DNA of 64,000 bases, taken from positions 1-64,000 of the forward strand of contig WBZZ01003595.1 in assembly GCA_019918135.1 (NCBI GenBank). The letters run 5' to 3'. The DNA is from Paulinella micropora (Eukaryota; Cercozoa; Imbricatea; Euglyphida; Paulinellidae). Position numbers and translations under genes: made by a program. Positions 32,568 through 43,405 of this stretch are shown here, one piece after another. The stretch's first letter is position 1, and every line of letters begins with the position of its first letter. The notes under the pieces were generated by a model. That model did no database searches, was not told where the DNA came from, and saw only the letters and a program-made list of their open reading frames with translations.

Positions 32568-33611
32568 CTAGTGCTGCAGCAGCGCAAACAACACGCCCCG
32601 CACCCGCGGCACCCGCAGCTGGCACCAGGACTGGCCGCCGAGCCCCGCCGCCACGTCCCGCACGTGCCGCTCCAACTGCGCGCAGCCCGGCAGAGACACG
32701 GGCCAGGCCCCGCCGAGCGCCGGCCGCCCCGGGTCCAGCGCGGCCCTAAAATCCTGCACGGGGGGGCCGCCCAGCCGCTCGGCGCGGCCCGGCTCCGCCG
32801 GCCGGCCCTGCAGCCACTGGCTCACGTGCTGGTCGTGCGGGTCGAACACCCAGCCCCCGGGCGGCGTGTCCTGCCGCCGCAGCCACCGCAGCGCCGCCGC
32901 GACGCTCGCGTCCTGGAACGAGGCGTCCCCGCGCTGCACCAGGCACCACGGGCCCAGCGCCGCGTTGTCCGCCGTCGCCACCCACGCGTCCGGGTAGCGC
33001 AGTGGCAGGGTGGCCTGCGCGGGCGCGGCCGGCCCCGGCCGCGCCCAGTAGCAGCGCTGGCCCTCCTCCACGACCCAGCGCCACACCTCGTGCGTGTCCC
33101 CCGTGACCAGGGCCGCCACTACCTGCAGGCCGGGGGCGGTGCGCTGGCCGCTGGGCCTCGTCTGGCTCAGCACGTGCCGCAGGACCTGCCAGCCCAGGAA
33201 GACTGCCGCGGGGTCTGGATTCAGGTCCGCCGTCAGGCACTGGCGCTGGAGGTAGGCCGCGCTCAACACCACGCGCAGGCGGGCCTCTTGCGCCGGGGTA
33301 GTTACCTCCGCCGAGCTGTGCTGTGGCTGGGCGCTCAGCAGCAGCCTGACGTAGCTCACCGCCTCCTTACCCAGCCCGACGTCCAGCAGCCGGTCGGCCA
33401 CGTGCTGGTTCTGCAGGAACAGCGCAAAGCGTGACCAGGCGTGGTCGACCGTGCTCGCACAGCCGCGCTGTTCCGGAGGAGTCGGGCCTAGCAGCGCCTG
33501 CACGGCGCTCACAAACCAGGCCGGGTACGGCCAGGCCGGCGCGGCGGCCGGCGCGGCGGGCGGGCCCGACGGGGGCGGCGCTGCGCTCCTGGCTAGCAGA
33601 GTACGTGTCAT
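32568..33611 (-). CDS. N-terminal part of the - strand locus, unknown helical protein
   Basis: The ATG at 33,611 starts MTRTLLARSAAPPPSGPPAA; 347 residues. After a Pro/Ala leader it is mostly helical with many Trp and Gln: FLQNQHVADRLLDVGLGKEA, LSAAYLQRQCLTADLNPDPA, HEVWRWVVEEGQRCYWARP. It shares a divergent promoter (33,612-33,958) with the + strand PKD/DUF285 protein. The downstream frame at 30,885-32,558 looks like its continuation. If so, the product would exceed 1,000 residues, in the size class of structural proteins of large DNA viruses, but no capsid motif is seen. Confidence 0.45.
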   Translation of the reverse strand: MTRTLLARSAAPPPSGPPAAPAAAPAWPYPAWFVSAVQALLGPTPPEQRGCASTVDHAWSRFALFLQNQHVADRLLDVGLGKEAVSYVRLLLSAQPQHSSAEVTTPAQEARLRVVLSAAYLQRQCLTADLNPDPAAVFLGWQVLRHVLSQTRPSGQRTAPGLQVVAALVTGDTHEVWRWVVEEGQRCYWARPGPAAPAQATLPLRYPDAWVATADNAALGPWCLVQRGDASFQDASVAAALRWLRRQDTPPGGWVFDPHDQHVSQWLQGRPAEPGRAERLGGPPVQDFRAALDPGRPALGGAWPVSLPGCAQLERHVRDVAAGLGGQSWCQLRVPRVRGVLFALLQH

Positions 33612-33958
33612 GGTTCTTTCTGGAGCCGACGAGGCCCCGCGCTGCGGCCACGCCCGCCCCCCTCCCCCCGGGCTGGCCGGGGACGCCCCCTGCGCGGCGC
33701 GCTGCCCCCCCCCCGGGGGGCGGGGCAGGGCCCGGTGGGGGGGGGGGGCGGCCGCGCGCGTGGACGCGGCCCGGTGGCCTCCCGGGGGGGGGGGGCGTGC
33801 TCCTCTCCCCCCCCCCTCCCCGCTCTCCCCACGCCCCCGCTGCCAACGGGCCGCCCCCCCCCCCCGGGCCGCCGGCATGCCGGCGGCCGGAGGGACGCTG
33901 TCTTCTACCCCCTCCCGGCCTCCCCCGCACTTGCTAAACCACCACGCCCTGGCCTTCG
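33612..33958. promoter_or_regulatory. Bidirectional promoter with G- and C-tracts and GCTAAACCAC box
   Basis: Lies between divergent starts. G runs at 33,738-33,748 and 33,786-33,795 and C runs near 33,857 alternate. The box GCTAAACCAC (33,933-33,942) sits 16 bases before the + strand ATG at 33,959, as in three related genes. Confidence 0.6.
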
Positions 33959-36271
33959 ATGCACACCAACTGCGCCCGCCAGCTGTGGCGCCCGTGGCCC
34001 CTCCTCCTCCTGCTGTGCGGGTGGCTGCGGGCCGCCGGCGCCGGGTGCCTGTACCCGCTCCAGTGCCCGACGCCAGAGGAGGCGTGCCCCCCGTCGTGTG
34101 CCCCGGCGGCGCCACGATACTCGAGCTGACGACGGCGGCCCCGCAGGACACGTTCGTGTGGCCCCTGTGGCCGCCCGCCGCCCCGGGGCGCCGGCGCAGT
34201 CGACAGGCGCAGGCCCTTGTCACGACGTCGTTCACGGTCGACTGGGGGGACGGATCCCCCCCCACGCCGTGCCTGGACGCCGGCGCCGCGCCGTGCGCGC
34301 ACACGTACGCGCTGGCCGGCACGTACACGGTGACGGCGGATCCCGGCGGACGCTACCCCGTGCGCGGCTGGGCGCTGACGCCCGCCTGGCACGCCACGGC
34401 GCCCGCGGTCCTGCAGCTGCGCGCCGTGAGGCGGTGGGGGGAGCTGCGCTTCCACGCGACGAGCGGCTACCACCTGTACGCGGCGCCGGGGCTCACGTAC
34501 GTGCCGCCGCTGGATTCGCTGGCAGACACGGGGCTCGTGCAGGGCTGGGACTACAGCTTCGCTCGCCTCACCACTACGCTGACGGACGTGAGCTACGGGC
34601 TCAACGTGTCGGGCGCCGAGTCGGTGGTCGGCGTGTTTGAGAACTCCACTGGCCTGCAGAGCCTGTGGGGCACGAGCGCATGGGATACACACAGCCTGCG
34701 CAATGCGAGCCGAGCGTTTGCGGGCCTGCCGGCGCTGACCCAGTTCGACCTGTCGCGCTGGGACACCGCGCGGCTCGAGGACGTGAGCGAACTGTTTGCG
34801 GGCAGCGTGGCGCTCACGCGCACGGGGGTCGGCGGCTGGACGTCGCTGCCGAGCCTGTCGCGCTTCTCGGGGCTGTTCCAAGGGCTAGGCAGCGACTTCC
34901 GGGAAGCGCTCACTGGCTGGTCGACGCCAACGCTCGCGCCGGCTCGGCCGATTGCACACGGCTGGCGCCGTACACGGCGCTCGGCCAAGCGCACTGGCCC
35001 GCCGCGTGCTCGCGCTCGCTCTTCCTAGCGCTCGTGCGCACGCAAGCCACTAACGCCGTCGGCCACGCTGACGCTGTCGCCCACGGCCGGCCTGGCCAGA
35101 GCGGCACGTACGGGGTGGACTGGGGTGACGGGTCGGCGCCTGGCTCGTGCGCGCACGCCAATGGCTCAGTCTGCAGCCACACTTACGCCGGCGCTGGCGA
35201 CTACTGGCTGCGCCTGAGCGGCCGCGTCGACGGGCTGCGGTACGTAGAGGGCGCTTTCGTCGTGGACGTGGTGGCGTGGGGTGACGTGCAGCTGTACCAC
35301 CCGGTGGGCAGCACGACCCCGCTCTTCACGCGGGCAGTGTATCCTTCCCCTGCCAAGGAGTTCCTGCTGCGCTACCTGGCGCCGACGGCCGGCGCGCGGG
35401 CCCTGCACGGCGTGGCGCCCGAGTACCTGCTAAGGTGGATGACAGAGTTCGTGGGCGACGCGCGCGACTGGGACTGGTCGTGGCTCACGCCCGCCACGCA
35501 CCCCAACGGCTTCCTCTTTCTGTTCTCAAGCTGCTCCAAGTTCAACCAGGACCTGAGCGGCTGGAGTACGAGCGGTGTGGCTAGCCTGGACTCCGCCTTT
35601 GCGGGTGCGAGGACACGAGCCAGGTCACCAGCCTATGGAGGGCTTCCTCAAACGCGCGGGCCTTTAACCGGTCGATCGGCGACTGGAACACGAGCCGGGT
35701 CACCAGCCTAGAAGAGACGTTCTCGTACGCGTACGACTTCAACCAGCCGATCGGTGGCTGGAACACGAGCCAGGTCACCAGCCTGGTAGGGACGTTCGGT
35801 AGCGCGTACGCCTTTAACCAGCCGATCGGAGGCTGGAGCGTAAGCCGGGTGAACAGCCTGTACAAGGCGTTCGGCCAGGCGAATGTCTTTAATCAGCGCC
35901 TGGACAGCTGGGACATAAGCAGTGTCTCCGATCTAGGCTTTGTTTTTGCTTGTGACAAGCTGTGGGGCAACTGTATGTTTAACCAGCCGCTGGACGGCTG
36001 GGATGTGTCGGCCGCCATGGCGACTAGGCAAGTAGTGGGCATGTTCGTTGGCAATTGTGTTTTTGATCAGAATCTCACGGCCTGGAACGTACCCCCGTCA
36101 TCGGGCGCAGGTATTTGCACGCAGATGTTCCAGCCTTGGGGGATAAACATACCTGACGCAGGTATCAGGCCGAGCAACCTGCCGCTCTCTGTAGCGGCTC
36201 CTACCAGCGCGGGTGTGGCCTGTTTGATTGGAATAGGTTTTTTTAAAAAGTCGCTGAAGGTTGCGGCTTAA
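33959..36271 (+). pseudogene. PKD-like/DUF285 secreted protein, copy 1 (broken)
   Basis: It starts with a signal peptide (WRPWPLLLLLCGWLRAAGAG) and has the same architecture as the intact copy at 38,474. A first PKD-like domain has FTVDWGDGSPPTPCLDAGAA, and a second has GTYGVDWGDGSAPGSCAHAN and GDYWLRLSGRVDGLRYVEGA. A conserved DARDWDWSWLTPATHPNGF block and C-terminal DUF285 repeats (FNQPIGGWNTSQVTSL) follow. The last repeats end with GIRPSNLP. It is broken in about four places, so it is a decayed duplicate. After its end comes the conserved intergenic block at 36,331. Confidence 0.7.
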
Positions 36272-36330
36272 TTGTAACTACACCAATGAAGCACGCCTGA
36301 TAAAGTTTGGGGAAAGCTGTGGTCTGTTTC

Positions 36331-36400
36331 TGCCTAATAAACTCTAGTAAGTGGTTAAGCTTTCTGTCCACAGACGTCCACTGCGTACATCGTCGTCGCC
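36331..36400 (+). promoter_or_regulatory. Conserved intergenic block, copy 1
   Basis: Reads CCTAATAAACTC, TAAGTGGTTAAG, CTTTCTGTCCAC, then GACGTCCACTGCGTACATCG. The same block recurs at 38,211, 40,911 and 43,621. It joins a poly(A) signal (AATAAA) to a CRE/E-box-like ACGTCCAC sequence, so it may both end the upstream transcript and begin the next promoter. Confidence 0.6.
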
Positions 36401-36707
36401 AGAGAGGAAGTTTTTTCTCTTGTTTGAGGCAGGCCGGCCCGAGGGACGGCCCTTCTCTCGGGCGGCGGGGAGGAATGGGGGGGAGGAGGAGGGGAGAGAG
36501 AAGGCGGAAGGAAGAGGAGGCGTCATTTTGCTCCTGGCCCTGCCGCGCCACGCGCTGACCTTCTGGCCCCTCCCGTCTGTCTAGTGTAATGTCCAAATAA
36601 AGAGACCTGGCTAGGAAGAATTGTCGGGGCCTCTTGCGTGTTGTCCAGTTTTCCTCTCTGTCCCTCCGGAGCTCTGGGTTAGCCCCGAGGAGGGCCTGGA
36701 CGACGCC
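36401..36707. other. Intergenic promoter region
   Basis: G/A-rich tract (GGGAGGAGGAGGGGAGAGAG, about 36,480-36,500) and CCAAATAAAGAG at 36,591. No gene is supported before the ATG at 36,708. Confidence 0.4.
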
Positions 36708-37836
36708 ATGGCCAGCGGGAGCAAGCGCCGCCGCCTCGACGACCCGCCCCCTCCGCAGGCGCCGCCGCCCCCGTTGACGAGCAGGTTCGTCTGCGACGCG
36801 ACCAGGCGCTGTAGCCACTGCTACCAAGCCGGATCATGTGGCCCGTGCCGTTCGTGCCGGCAGCGCAAGCTGTTTGAACCAGCGGGAGACCTCCGGGCAG
36901 CCACGTTGACGGTGCAACAGTGGACCCCTGAGGAAAGACGGGGGGATCTTCCCCTGTCCTTCCAGCAAGTGAACCTTTCGTCGGAGGCAGCGGGGTTTGG
37001 CTCGTGTGCTCTCTTCCGCACTACCCAGGCCGAGTTCGAAGCCTTGTACCCGCCGCGCCTAGACCGCTAGCTGGCTCAAGCCGGGCTCCGTCTTGCTCCT
37101 GCGCCGGCCGGGGCTAGTCCTGAAAAGCCTAGACCGGGGTCCCTTCGCCGGGGGGCCAACGCCGGCCTGCCTCGATTATTGGCACCTGCAACACCGTTTA
37201 GCGCAGGCGGGGCTAGCCCCCGCGGTCCACGGCTTCTTGCAGGTAGCGGACGCGCCGGTAGCTACCTGCTGGCTCGTCATGGACCTCGTCCGGGGGCCCA
37301 CCCCGTGCCTGGACCTGCAGCGAATTAGTCGCAGGCTCGCCCTGGATGGCCGAGACCGACAGAGAATGGAGGGATTCCTACGGAGGCTGCTCGACTTCTC
37401 GGTCGATACACTGCCGCTCTTGCACGCGGATCTACAGCCCGCCAATCTCGCCATGAACGCGCAGCGAGACTGGCGGCTGCTGGATCCAGACCCCCAGTTC
37501 TGCCACCGGCTCTGCCTACCTACGGACGCCGACGTGAAAGCTTACGGGCCGACCATCAGGCTCTCCAACCTGCTGAGCTTCGTCGCGAACAGCCACGGTC
37601 GCCTACGTCCGGAGCTGCGGCCGGTGCTGTGGCCACTCGTGTTTGACCTCCTGCGCGGGCCTGGCGCACAGGCGACCTTTAACCGCTGTGCTCGCTGGTG
37701 GCAGCAGGAGCTGACTGACAGGAGGCTCAAGGGGCCGTTCACCCAGGCCAGGCATTACTTGGCGTTCCACCAGTTACCTGGCCCGGTGTTGTGCGACCCA
37801 GGGGTACACACATGCCTCGGGTCACGCTGCCTTTGA
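36708..37836 (+). CDS. CXXC-type zinc motif followed by an atypical kinase-like domain
   Basis: The ATG at 36,708 (GCCATGG context) starts MASGSKRRRLDDPPPPQAPP, with a nuclear signal. Next is TRRCSHCYQAGSCGPCRSC, followed by RQRKLF, spaced like the second half of a zf-CXXC domain, which binds unmethylated CpG. The region from 37,063 carries protein-kinase-fold marks: LVLKSLDRGPFAGG (ATP-anchoring Lys), WLVMDLVRG (hinge), LLHADLQPANLAMN (catalytic loop HxDxxxxN) and WRLLDPDPQF (DFG-like). The loop is of the RIO/ABC1/aminoglycoside-kinase type. The two parts lie in different frames with almost no spacer: either two genes or one locus with a break or short intron. A CpG-binding kinase would be novel. 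Confidence 0.5.
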
Positions 37837-37973
37837 TCACCGACGCGTGGTGGCACCCAGACGGGAGGCCTAAATGGTCTCACGCGTCGGTGTCGTCGGA
37901 CGAAGAGAGGAGGTCAGTCCCGGAGTTTCTGTCGGCACTCGTGCACCTCGCCTACGGCTGGTCCGACGAGACC

Positions 37974-38045
37974 TCACGCGCCAGAGCATTCCAGCAGAAA
38001 GAGCTTCCCCTCACGCGCCAGAGCATTCCAGCAGAAAGTGCTTGC
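37974..38045 (+). repeat. 38-bp tandem duplication
   Basis: Two adjacent copies of a ~38-bp unit (CTCACGCGCCAGAGCATTCC, then AGCAGAAAG) lie in the region between the kinase-like locus and the intact PKD/DUF285 gene. The rest of 37,837-38,210 shows nothing convincing. Confidence 0.75.
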
Positions 38046-38210
38046 CCCCGGTGGCGGCGGCCAGTTTTAGCAGTGTCCTAAGGTCACTGTGTCCTTGGTC
38101 AGAGTGTCTCGGGTAGCGGCCCGTGGTTAAGCCTGTCCCAGGCAGCTAGATTCAGTCTTTTACTTGGGGCAGGTGCTGTCGGCTGCTGCTGGGCGTGGAC
38201 TAAGTCAGTA

Positions 38211-38280
38211 GTACTAAACTCCAGTAAGTGGTCAGCTTTCTGTCCACCGCGCTACGTCCACGACGTAGCTCGTCGTCGCC
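38211..38280 (+). promoter_or_regulatory. Conserved intergenic block, copy 2
   Basis: GTACTAAACTCCAGTAAGTG then CAGCTTTCTGTCCACCGCGC and TACGTCCACGACGTAG: the second copy of the block at 36,331, located about 200 bases before the intact family gene. The following 38,281-38,445 is G-tract rich promoter DNA. Confidence 0.55.
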
Positions 38281-38445
38281 GGAGGGGAGGGCCGGGCTAC
38301 CAAAGAGAGGGGGAGGCCGGGGGGGAGGCCAGGGGGGGAGGAGTCCCTTCTCTTCGCTCTCCCCCGGGGCGCCACGCTGGCGGCGGGGGCGCTGGCGGCG
38401 GAGGCGCTGACTGCTGCCCCCTCACTCGGCCCCCCCCCCGCCCTG

Positions 38446-38455
38446 GCTAAACCAC
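38446..38455 (+). promoter_or_regulatory. GCTAAACCAC pre-start box
   Basis: Exact match to the box found before three other family members (33,933, 41,171 and, on the - strand, 47,572-47,581), here 18 bases before the ATG. It may be an initiator element or transcription start site. Confidence 0.55.
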
Positions 38456-38473
38456 CCGCCCCGGCTCCACCTG

Positions 38474-40720
38474 ATGCACACCAGCCCGGCCTGCCGGCTG
38501 TGGCGCCTGGGGCGCCTGCTCTGGTGGTTCCGGGCCGCCAGCGCCAAGTGCCCTTACCCGCTCCAGTGCCCGACGCAGGCCGAGGCGTGCCCCCCGGTCG
38601 CGTGCCCCGGCGGCGCCACGATCCTCGAGCTGACGACGGCGGCCCCGCACGACACGTTCGTGTGGCCCCTGTGGCCGCCCGCCGCGCCGGCCGGCCCCAC
38701 GTCGTTCGTGGTCGACTGGGGGGACGGCTCCCCTCCCACGCCGTGCCTGGACGCCGGCGCCGCGCCGTGCGCGCACACGTACGCGTTGGCCGGCACGTAC
38801 ACGGTGACGGCGGACCCCCGCGGACGCTACCCCGTGCGCGGCTGGGCGCTGACGCCGGCCTGGCACGCCGCGGCGCCCGCGGGCCTGCGGCTAAACCGCC
38901 TCCTGCAGTGGGGCGAGCTGCGCTTCCACGAGACGAGCGGCTACCACCTGTACGCGGCGCCGGGGCTCACGTACGTGCCCTCGCTGGCCTGGCTGCCGGA
39001 CGCCGGGCTCGTGCGGAGCTGGGACTACAGCTTCGCCCGCCTCACCACCCCGCTGCCGGACCTGAGCTACGGGCTCAACCTGTCGGGCGCCGTGTCGGCG
39101 GTCGGCCTGTTCGAGGGCTCCACCGGCCTGCGCTGCCTGGACGGCACGCAGGGCTGGGACACGCGCCGCCTGCGCAACGCCAGCCGGGCGTTCGCGAACC
39201 TGCAGGCGCTGGCTACGCTGGACCTGTCGCGCTGGCACACCGCCGCGCTCGAGGACGTGAGCGAGCTCTTGGCGGGCGGCGCGGCGCTCACGTGGACGGG
39301 GATCGGCGGCTGGACGTCGCTGCCGGGGCTGCGGCGCTTCGACCAACTGCTGGCGGGCGTCTCGCCCGACTTCCGGGAACTGGGGGCCTTCGCCAGGTGG
39401 GCGACCCCGGCGCTCGCGCCGGGCTCGGTCGACTGCACGCGGCTGGCGCCGTACACGGCGCTCGGCCAGGCGCACTGGCCCGCCGCGTGCTCGCGCTCGC
39501 TCTTCCTGGCGCTGGTGCGGGTGTCGTACCCTAGCGCCGTCGTCGCCCTGGCGCTGTCGCCCGCGGCCGGCCCGGGCGCCGCGTACGGCGTGGGCTGGGG
39601 GGACGGGTCGGCGCCCGGCTCGTGCGCGCACGCCGACGGCGCCGTCTGCAACCACACGTACACGGGCGCCGGCGACTACTGGCTGCGCCTGAGCGGCCGC
39701 GTGGACGGGCTGTGGTACGTGGCCGGCGCGGAGGTCGTGGAAGTGGTCGCGTGGGGCGACGTGCAGCTGTACCACCCCGTCGGCAGCGGGACGCCACTCT
39801 TCGTGCCCCCCGAACTGGAAGAGTGGGGCGCGCTGCGCTACCTGGCACCTACGGCTGGCTCGCGCGCCCTGCGGGGCGTGGCGCCCGAGTACCTGCTGAT
39901 CGGGATGGGCGAGTTTGTGGGTGACGCGCGCGACTGGGACTGGTCGTGGCTCACGCCCGCCACGCACCCCCAGGGCTTCCTCCACCTGTTCTACGGCTGC
40001 GCCAAGTTCAACCAGGACCTGGACGGCTGGAACACGAGCGGCGTGGCTAGCCTCGCTTCCACCTTCCAGTATGCGTCGGCCTTCAACGGCAGCCTCGGGG
40101 GCTGGGACACGAGCCAGGTCACCAGCCTGGGCTGGACTTTCAGCGGCGCGCGGGCCTTCAACCGGCCGATCGGCGGCTGGAACACGAGCCGGGTCACCAG
40201 CCTGCAGTCGACCTTCAACAAAGCGTACGCCTTTAATCAGCCGCTCGGCGGCTGGGACGTGAGCCGGGTCACCAGCCTGCAGACGACGTTCGCAAACGCG
40301 TACGCCTTTAACCAGCCAATCGGTGGTTGGAACACGAGCCGGGTCACCGTGCTAGGGGCGGCGTTCCTGAATGCGTACGCCTTCAACCAGCCGATCGGCG
40401 GCTGGGACGTAAGCAGTGTCTTGTACTTGGGCTACGCTTTTGCCTGTGAACCAATGGGCCAGTGCGTGTTTAATCAGCCGCTGGGCAGCTGGAACGTGTC
40501 GGCTGCCCTGGCGACAGGGGACTATGCAGCCGTGTTCGGGTGCAACTGCGTTTTTGATCAGAACCTCACTGCCTGGCACGTAGCGGCCGGGAGCGCCACG
40601 ACCTGCAGGCAGATGTTTCAGCCTAAAGGGATTAGCCAGCCTGGCGTAGGTATCAGGCCGAGCAACCTGCCAGCCCTGTGCAACTGCTCCTACGTGCAAG
40701 GGTGTGGTCGTATTCAGTAG
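38474..40720 (+). CDS. Secreted PKD-like/DUF285-repeat protein, intact copy
   Basis: This 748-residue frame is the intact reference for the family. It has a signal-peptide-like start (MHTSPACRLWRLGRLLWWFR), a Cys pair (CPYPLQCP), and the first PKD-like beta domain around residues 75-115 with FVVDWGDGSPPTPCLDAGAA and HTYALAGTYTVTADP. An LRR-like region follows (NASRAFANLQALATLDLSRW), then a second PKD-like domain with VGWGDGSAPGSCAHADGAVC and HTYTGAGDYWLRLSGRVD. A DARDWDWSWLTPATHPQGF block precedes about eight DUF285/BspA repeats (AFNRPIGGWNTSRVTSLQST). It ends CNCSYVQGCGRIQ without a membrane anchor. WGDGS plus HTY is the PKD signature. These proteins are probably extracellular adhesins or surface decoration; DUF285 repeats occur in bacteria, protists and large algal or amoebal viruses. 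Confidence 0.8.
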   Translation: MHTSPACRLWRLGRLLWWFRAASAKCPYPLQCPTQAEACPPVACPGGATILELTTAAPHDTFVWPLWPPAAPAGPTSFVVDWGDGSPPTPCLDAGAAPCAHTYALAGTYTVTADPRGRYPVRGWALTPAWHAAAPAGLRLNRLLQWGELRFHETSGYHLYAAPGLTYVPSLAWLPDAGLVRSWDYSFARLTTPLPDLSYGLNLSGAVSAVGLFEGSTGLRCLDGTQGWDTRRLRNASRAFANLQALATLDLSRWHTAALEDVSELLAGGAALTWTGIGGWTSLPGLRRFDQLLAGVSPDFRELGAFARWATPALAPGSVDCTRLAPYTALGQAHWPAACSRSLFLALVRVSYPSAVVALALSPAAGPGAAYGVGWGDGSAPGSCAHADGAVCNHTYTGAGDYWLRLSGRVDGLWYVAGAEVVEVVAWGDVQLYHPVGSGTPLFVPPELEEWGALRYLAPTAGSRALRGVAPEYLLIGMGEFVGDARDWDWSWLTPATHPQGFLHLFYGCAKFNQDLDGWNTSGVASLASTFQYASAFNGSLGGWDTSQVTSLGWTFSGARAFNRPIGGWNTSRVTSLQSTFNKAYAFNQPLGGWDVSRVTSLQTTFANAYAFNQPIGGWNTSRVTVLGAAFLNAYAFNQPIGGWDVSSVLYLGYAFACEPMGQCVFNQPLGSWNVSAALATGDYAAVFGCNCVFDQNLTAWHVAAGSATTCRQMFQPKGISQPGVGIRPSNLPALCNCSYVQGCGRIQ

Positions 40721-41192
40721 CTAGGACACCAGTTACGGCGGAAACACTCGCGCGGGGGCCAAAACCCGGGGCAGAGCAGCAGCAGGTCCCTGGCCTGCTG
40801 GTGCTCGCAGCACCACCCAGCAGAGGTAGTTCTGGGAGAGGGGGGCGCTTCTCTCTTCTGACCGGCGCAGCGAAACTTAGCCCAAATCTGGGACAGCTGC
40901 TGTGTGCAGCCTCTGCCTAATGAACTCAATTAACGCGCGCCTAAGCTTTCTGTCCACGGACGTCCACCGCGCACATCGCCGCCAGCAGAGAGCAGCTTCC
41001 TGTTTGGGGTCGGCCGGCCCGACGCACGGGGCCGCGGGCGGCGGGGAGGAAGGGGGGGGGAGGGTAGGGCGACAGGACGGGGGGGGGCGAGTCCTTTGGC
41101 TCCCTGCCCTGCCGCGTCACGCCGGCGGCCGGGGACGCCGTCTCCCCCCCTGGCCACCCTCCCCCCACCTGCTAAACCACCAAGCCAGTGAG
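40721..41192. promoter_or_regulatory. Intergenic: conserved block copy 3 and promoter
   Basis: The block CTCTGCCTAATGAACTC, CTAAGCTTTCTGTCCACGGA and CGTCCACCGCGCACATCG occupies 40,911-40,980. G-tracts follow at 41,053-41,087. GCTAAACCAC at 41,171-41,180 precedes the ATG at 41,193. No gene is supported. Confidence 0.6.
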
Positions 41193-43405
41193 ATGCACCA
41201 GCTCGGCCCTGCCCGCCAGCCGTGGCGCCCGTGGCCCCTCCTCCTGCTGTGCGGGTGGCTGCGGGCCGCCGGCGCCGGGTGCCCGTACCCGCTGCAATGC
41301 CCGACCCAAGAGGAGGCGTGCCCCTCGGTCGTGTGCCCCGGCGGCGCCACCATCCTCGAGCTGACGACGGCGGCCCCGCAGGACACGTTCGTGTGGCCCC
41401 TGTGGCGCCGCCCGCCGCCCGACGGCGCGCCGGCGCCGCCAGGCCCAGGCCGGGCCGTCCCGACGTCGTTCACGGTCGACTGGGGGGACGGCTCGCCCCC
41501 CACGCAGTGCCTGGACGCAGGCGTTGCGCCTTGCGCGCACGCGTACGCCGCCCCCGGCACGTACACTGTGACGGCGGACCCCGGCGGACGCTACCCTGTG
41601 CGCGGCTGGGCGCTGACGCCCGCCTGCCACGCCACGGCGCCCGCAGGGCTGCGGCTGCGCGCCGTGAGGCAGTGGGGGGAGCTGCGCTTCCACGAGACAA
41701 GCGGCTACCACCTGTACGCGGCGCCGGGGCTCGCGTACGTGCCGACGCTGGCTTCGCTGCCTGACACGGGGCTGGTGCAGAGCTGGGACTACAGCTTCGC
41801 TCGCCTGACCGCTACGCTGCCTGACGTGAGCTACGGGCTCAACATGTCGGGCGCCGAGTCGGTGGTCGGCCTGTTCGAGGCTCCACTGGCCTGCAGAGCC
41901 TGTGGGGCACACGAGGCTGGGACACGCGCCGGCTGCGCAACGCCAGCCGCGCGTTCGCGGGCCTGCCAGCGCTGACCGAGCTAGACTTGTCGCGCTGGGA
42001 CACCGCCCTGCTCGAGGACGTGAGCGGACTATTCGCGGGCGGCGTGGCGCTCACGTGGACGGGGGTCGGCGGCTGGACGTCGCTGCCGAGCCTGTCGCGC
42101 TTCGCGGGGCTGTTCGCGGGCCTAGGCAACGATTCCGGGAAACGCTCGCCGGCTGGTCGACGCCCGCGCTCGTGGCTGGCTCGGCCGACTGCGCCCGGCT
42201 GGCGCCGTACACGGCGCTCGGTCAAGCGCACTGGCCGCCGCGTGCTCGCGCTCGCACTTCCTGGCGCTCGTGCGCACGCAAGCACCCTAACGTCCGGCCA
42301 CGCTGACGCTGTCGCCCGCGGCCGGCCCGGGCGCGGGCGGCACGTACGGCGTGGACTGGGGGGACGGTTCGGCGCCCGAACCATGCGAGCACGCCAACGG
42401 CACACGTGCACGCACACGTACGCCAGCACCGGCGACTACTGGCTGCACCTGAGCGGCCGCGTGGACGGGCTGCAGTACGTAGAGGGCGCCCGGGTAGTGG
42501 ACGTGGTGGCGTGGGGCGACGTGCAGCTGTACCACCCGGTGGGCAGCACGATCCCGCTCTTCACGTGGGGGGTAGGCGGGTATCCGTTGCGCTACCTGGC
42601 GCCGACGGCCGGCTCACGGGCCCTGCACGGCGTGGCGCCCGAGTACCTGCTGATCGGCATGAGCGAGTTCGTGGGCGACGCGCGCGACTGGGACTGGTCG
42701 TGGCTCACGCCCGCCTCGCACCCCAACGGCTTCTCCGGCCTGTTTGGGGACTGCGTCAAGTTCAACCAGGACCTCGACGGCTGGAACACGAGCGGCGTGG
42801 CTAGCCTCGCAGGCACGTTTTGGGGCGCGAGGGCCTTCAACGGCAGCATCGGGGGCTGGAACACGAGCCAGGTCACGAGCATGAGCTGGACCTTAGGTGG
42901 CGCGTACGCCTTTGATCGGCCGATCGGTGGCTGGGACATCAGCCAGGTCACCACCCTAGAGAGGGCATTCTGGGAAGCGTTAGCTTTCAACCAGCCGATC
43001 GGCGGCTGGAACACGAGCCGGGTCACCAGCCTAGCAGCGACGTTCGCGATCGCACAGGCCTTTAACCAGCAGATCGGCGGCTGGGACATAAGCCGCGTCA
43101 CTAACCTAGTGAATACCTTCTTATGTGACCCGTCGTCCAGGAATCCGTGTGTGTTTAACCAGCCCCTGGGCAACTGGAAAGTGTCGGCCGCCGTGGCTGC
43201 CGAGAAAATATACGGTATGTTCGCTGGCAATTGCGTGTTTGATCAGGACCTCACGGCCTGGAACGTGACCTCGAGATTGGGGGCAAATGTGTGCAAGCAG
43301 CTGTTCCAGCCTGGGGGGGTCATCGTGTCTGGCGTAGGTATCAGGCCGAGCAACCTGCCCGCTGTCTGCAGCGGCTCCTACGTGCGCGGTTGTGGTAAGC
43401 CTTAA
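41193..43405 (+). pseudogene. PKD-like/DUF285 secreted protein, copy 3 (broken)
   Basis: Start MHQLGPARQPWRPWPLLLLC with signal peptide, then CPYPLQCPTQEEACPSVVCP, first PKD-like domain (FTVDWGDGSPPTQCLDAGVA), central LRR-like region, second PKD-like domain (HTYASTGDYWLHLSGRVDGL), the WDWSWLTPASHPNGF block and DUF285 repeats ending GIRPSNLPAVCSGSYVRGCG. It differs from the intact copy by an insertion of Pro/Gly-rich residues before the first PKD domain. It is broken in about four places, all in its middle; the last ~270 codons are open. Confidence 0.7.

Noticed and set aside
31208-32587. R/P-rich frames on both strands across the polyserine region
   Set aside because: They arise from the GAGGAC microsatellite in other frames. 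Only the Ser-reading frame has globular sequence on both sides.
29556-33611. Major capsid protein of a herpes/mirus-type virus
   Set aside because: The size class would fit, but no HK97-fold or tower-domain signature was recognised and the region is low-complexity in its second half.
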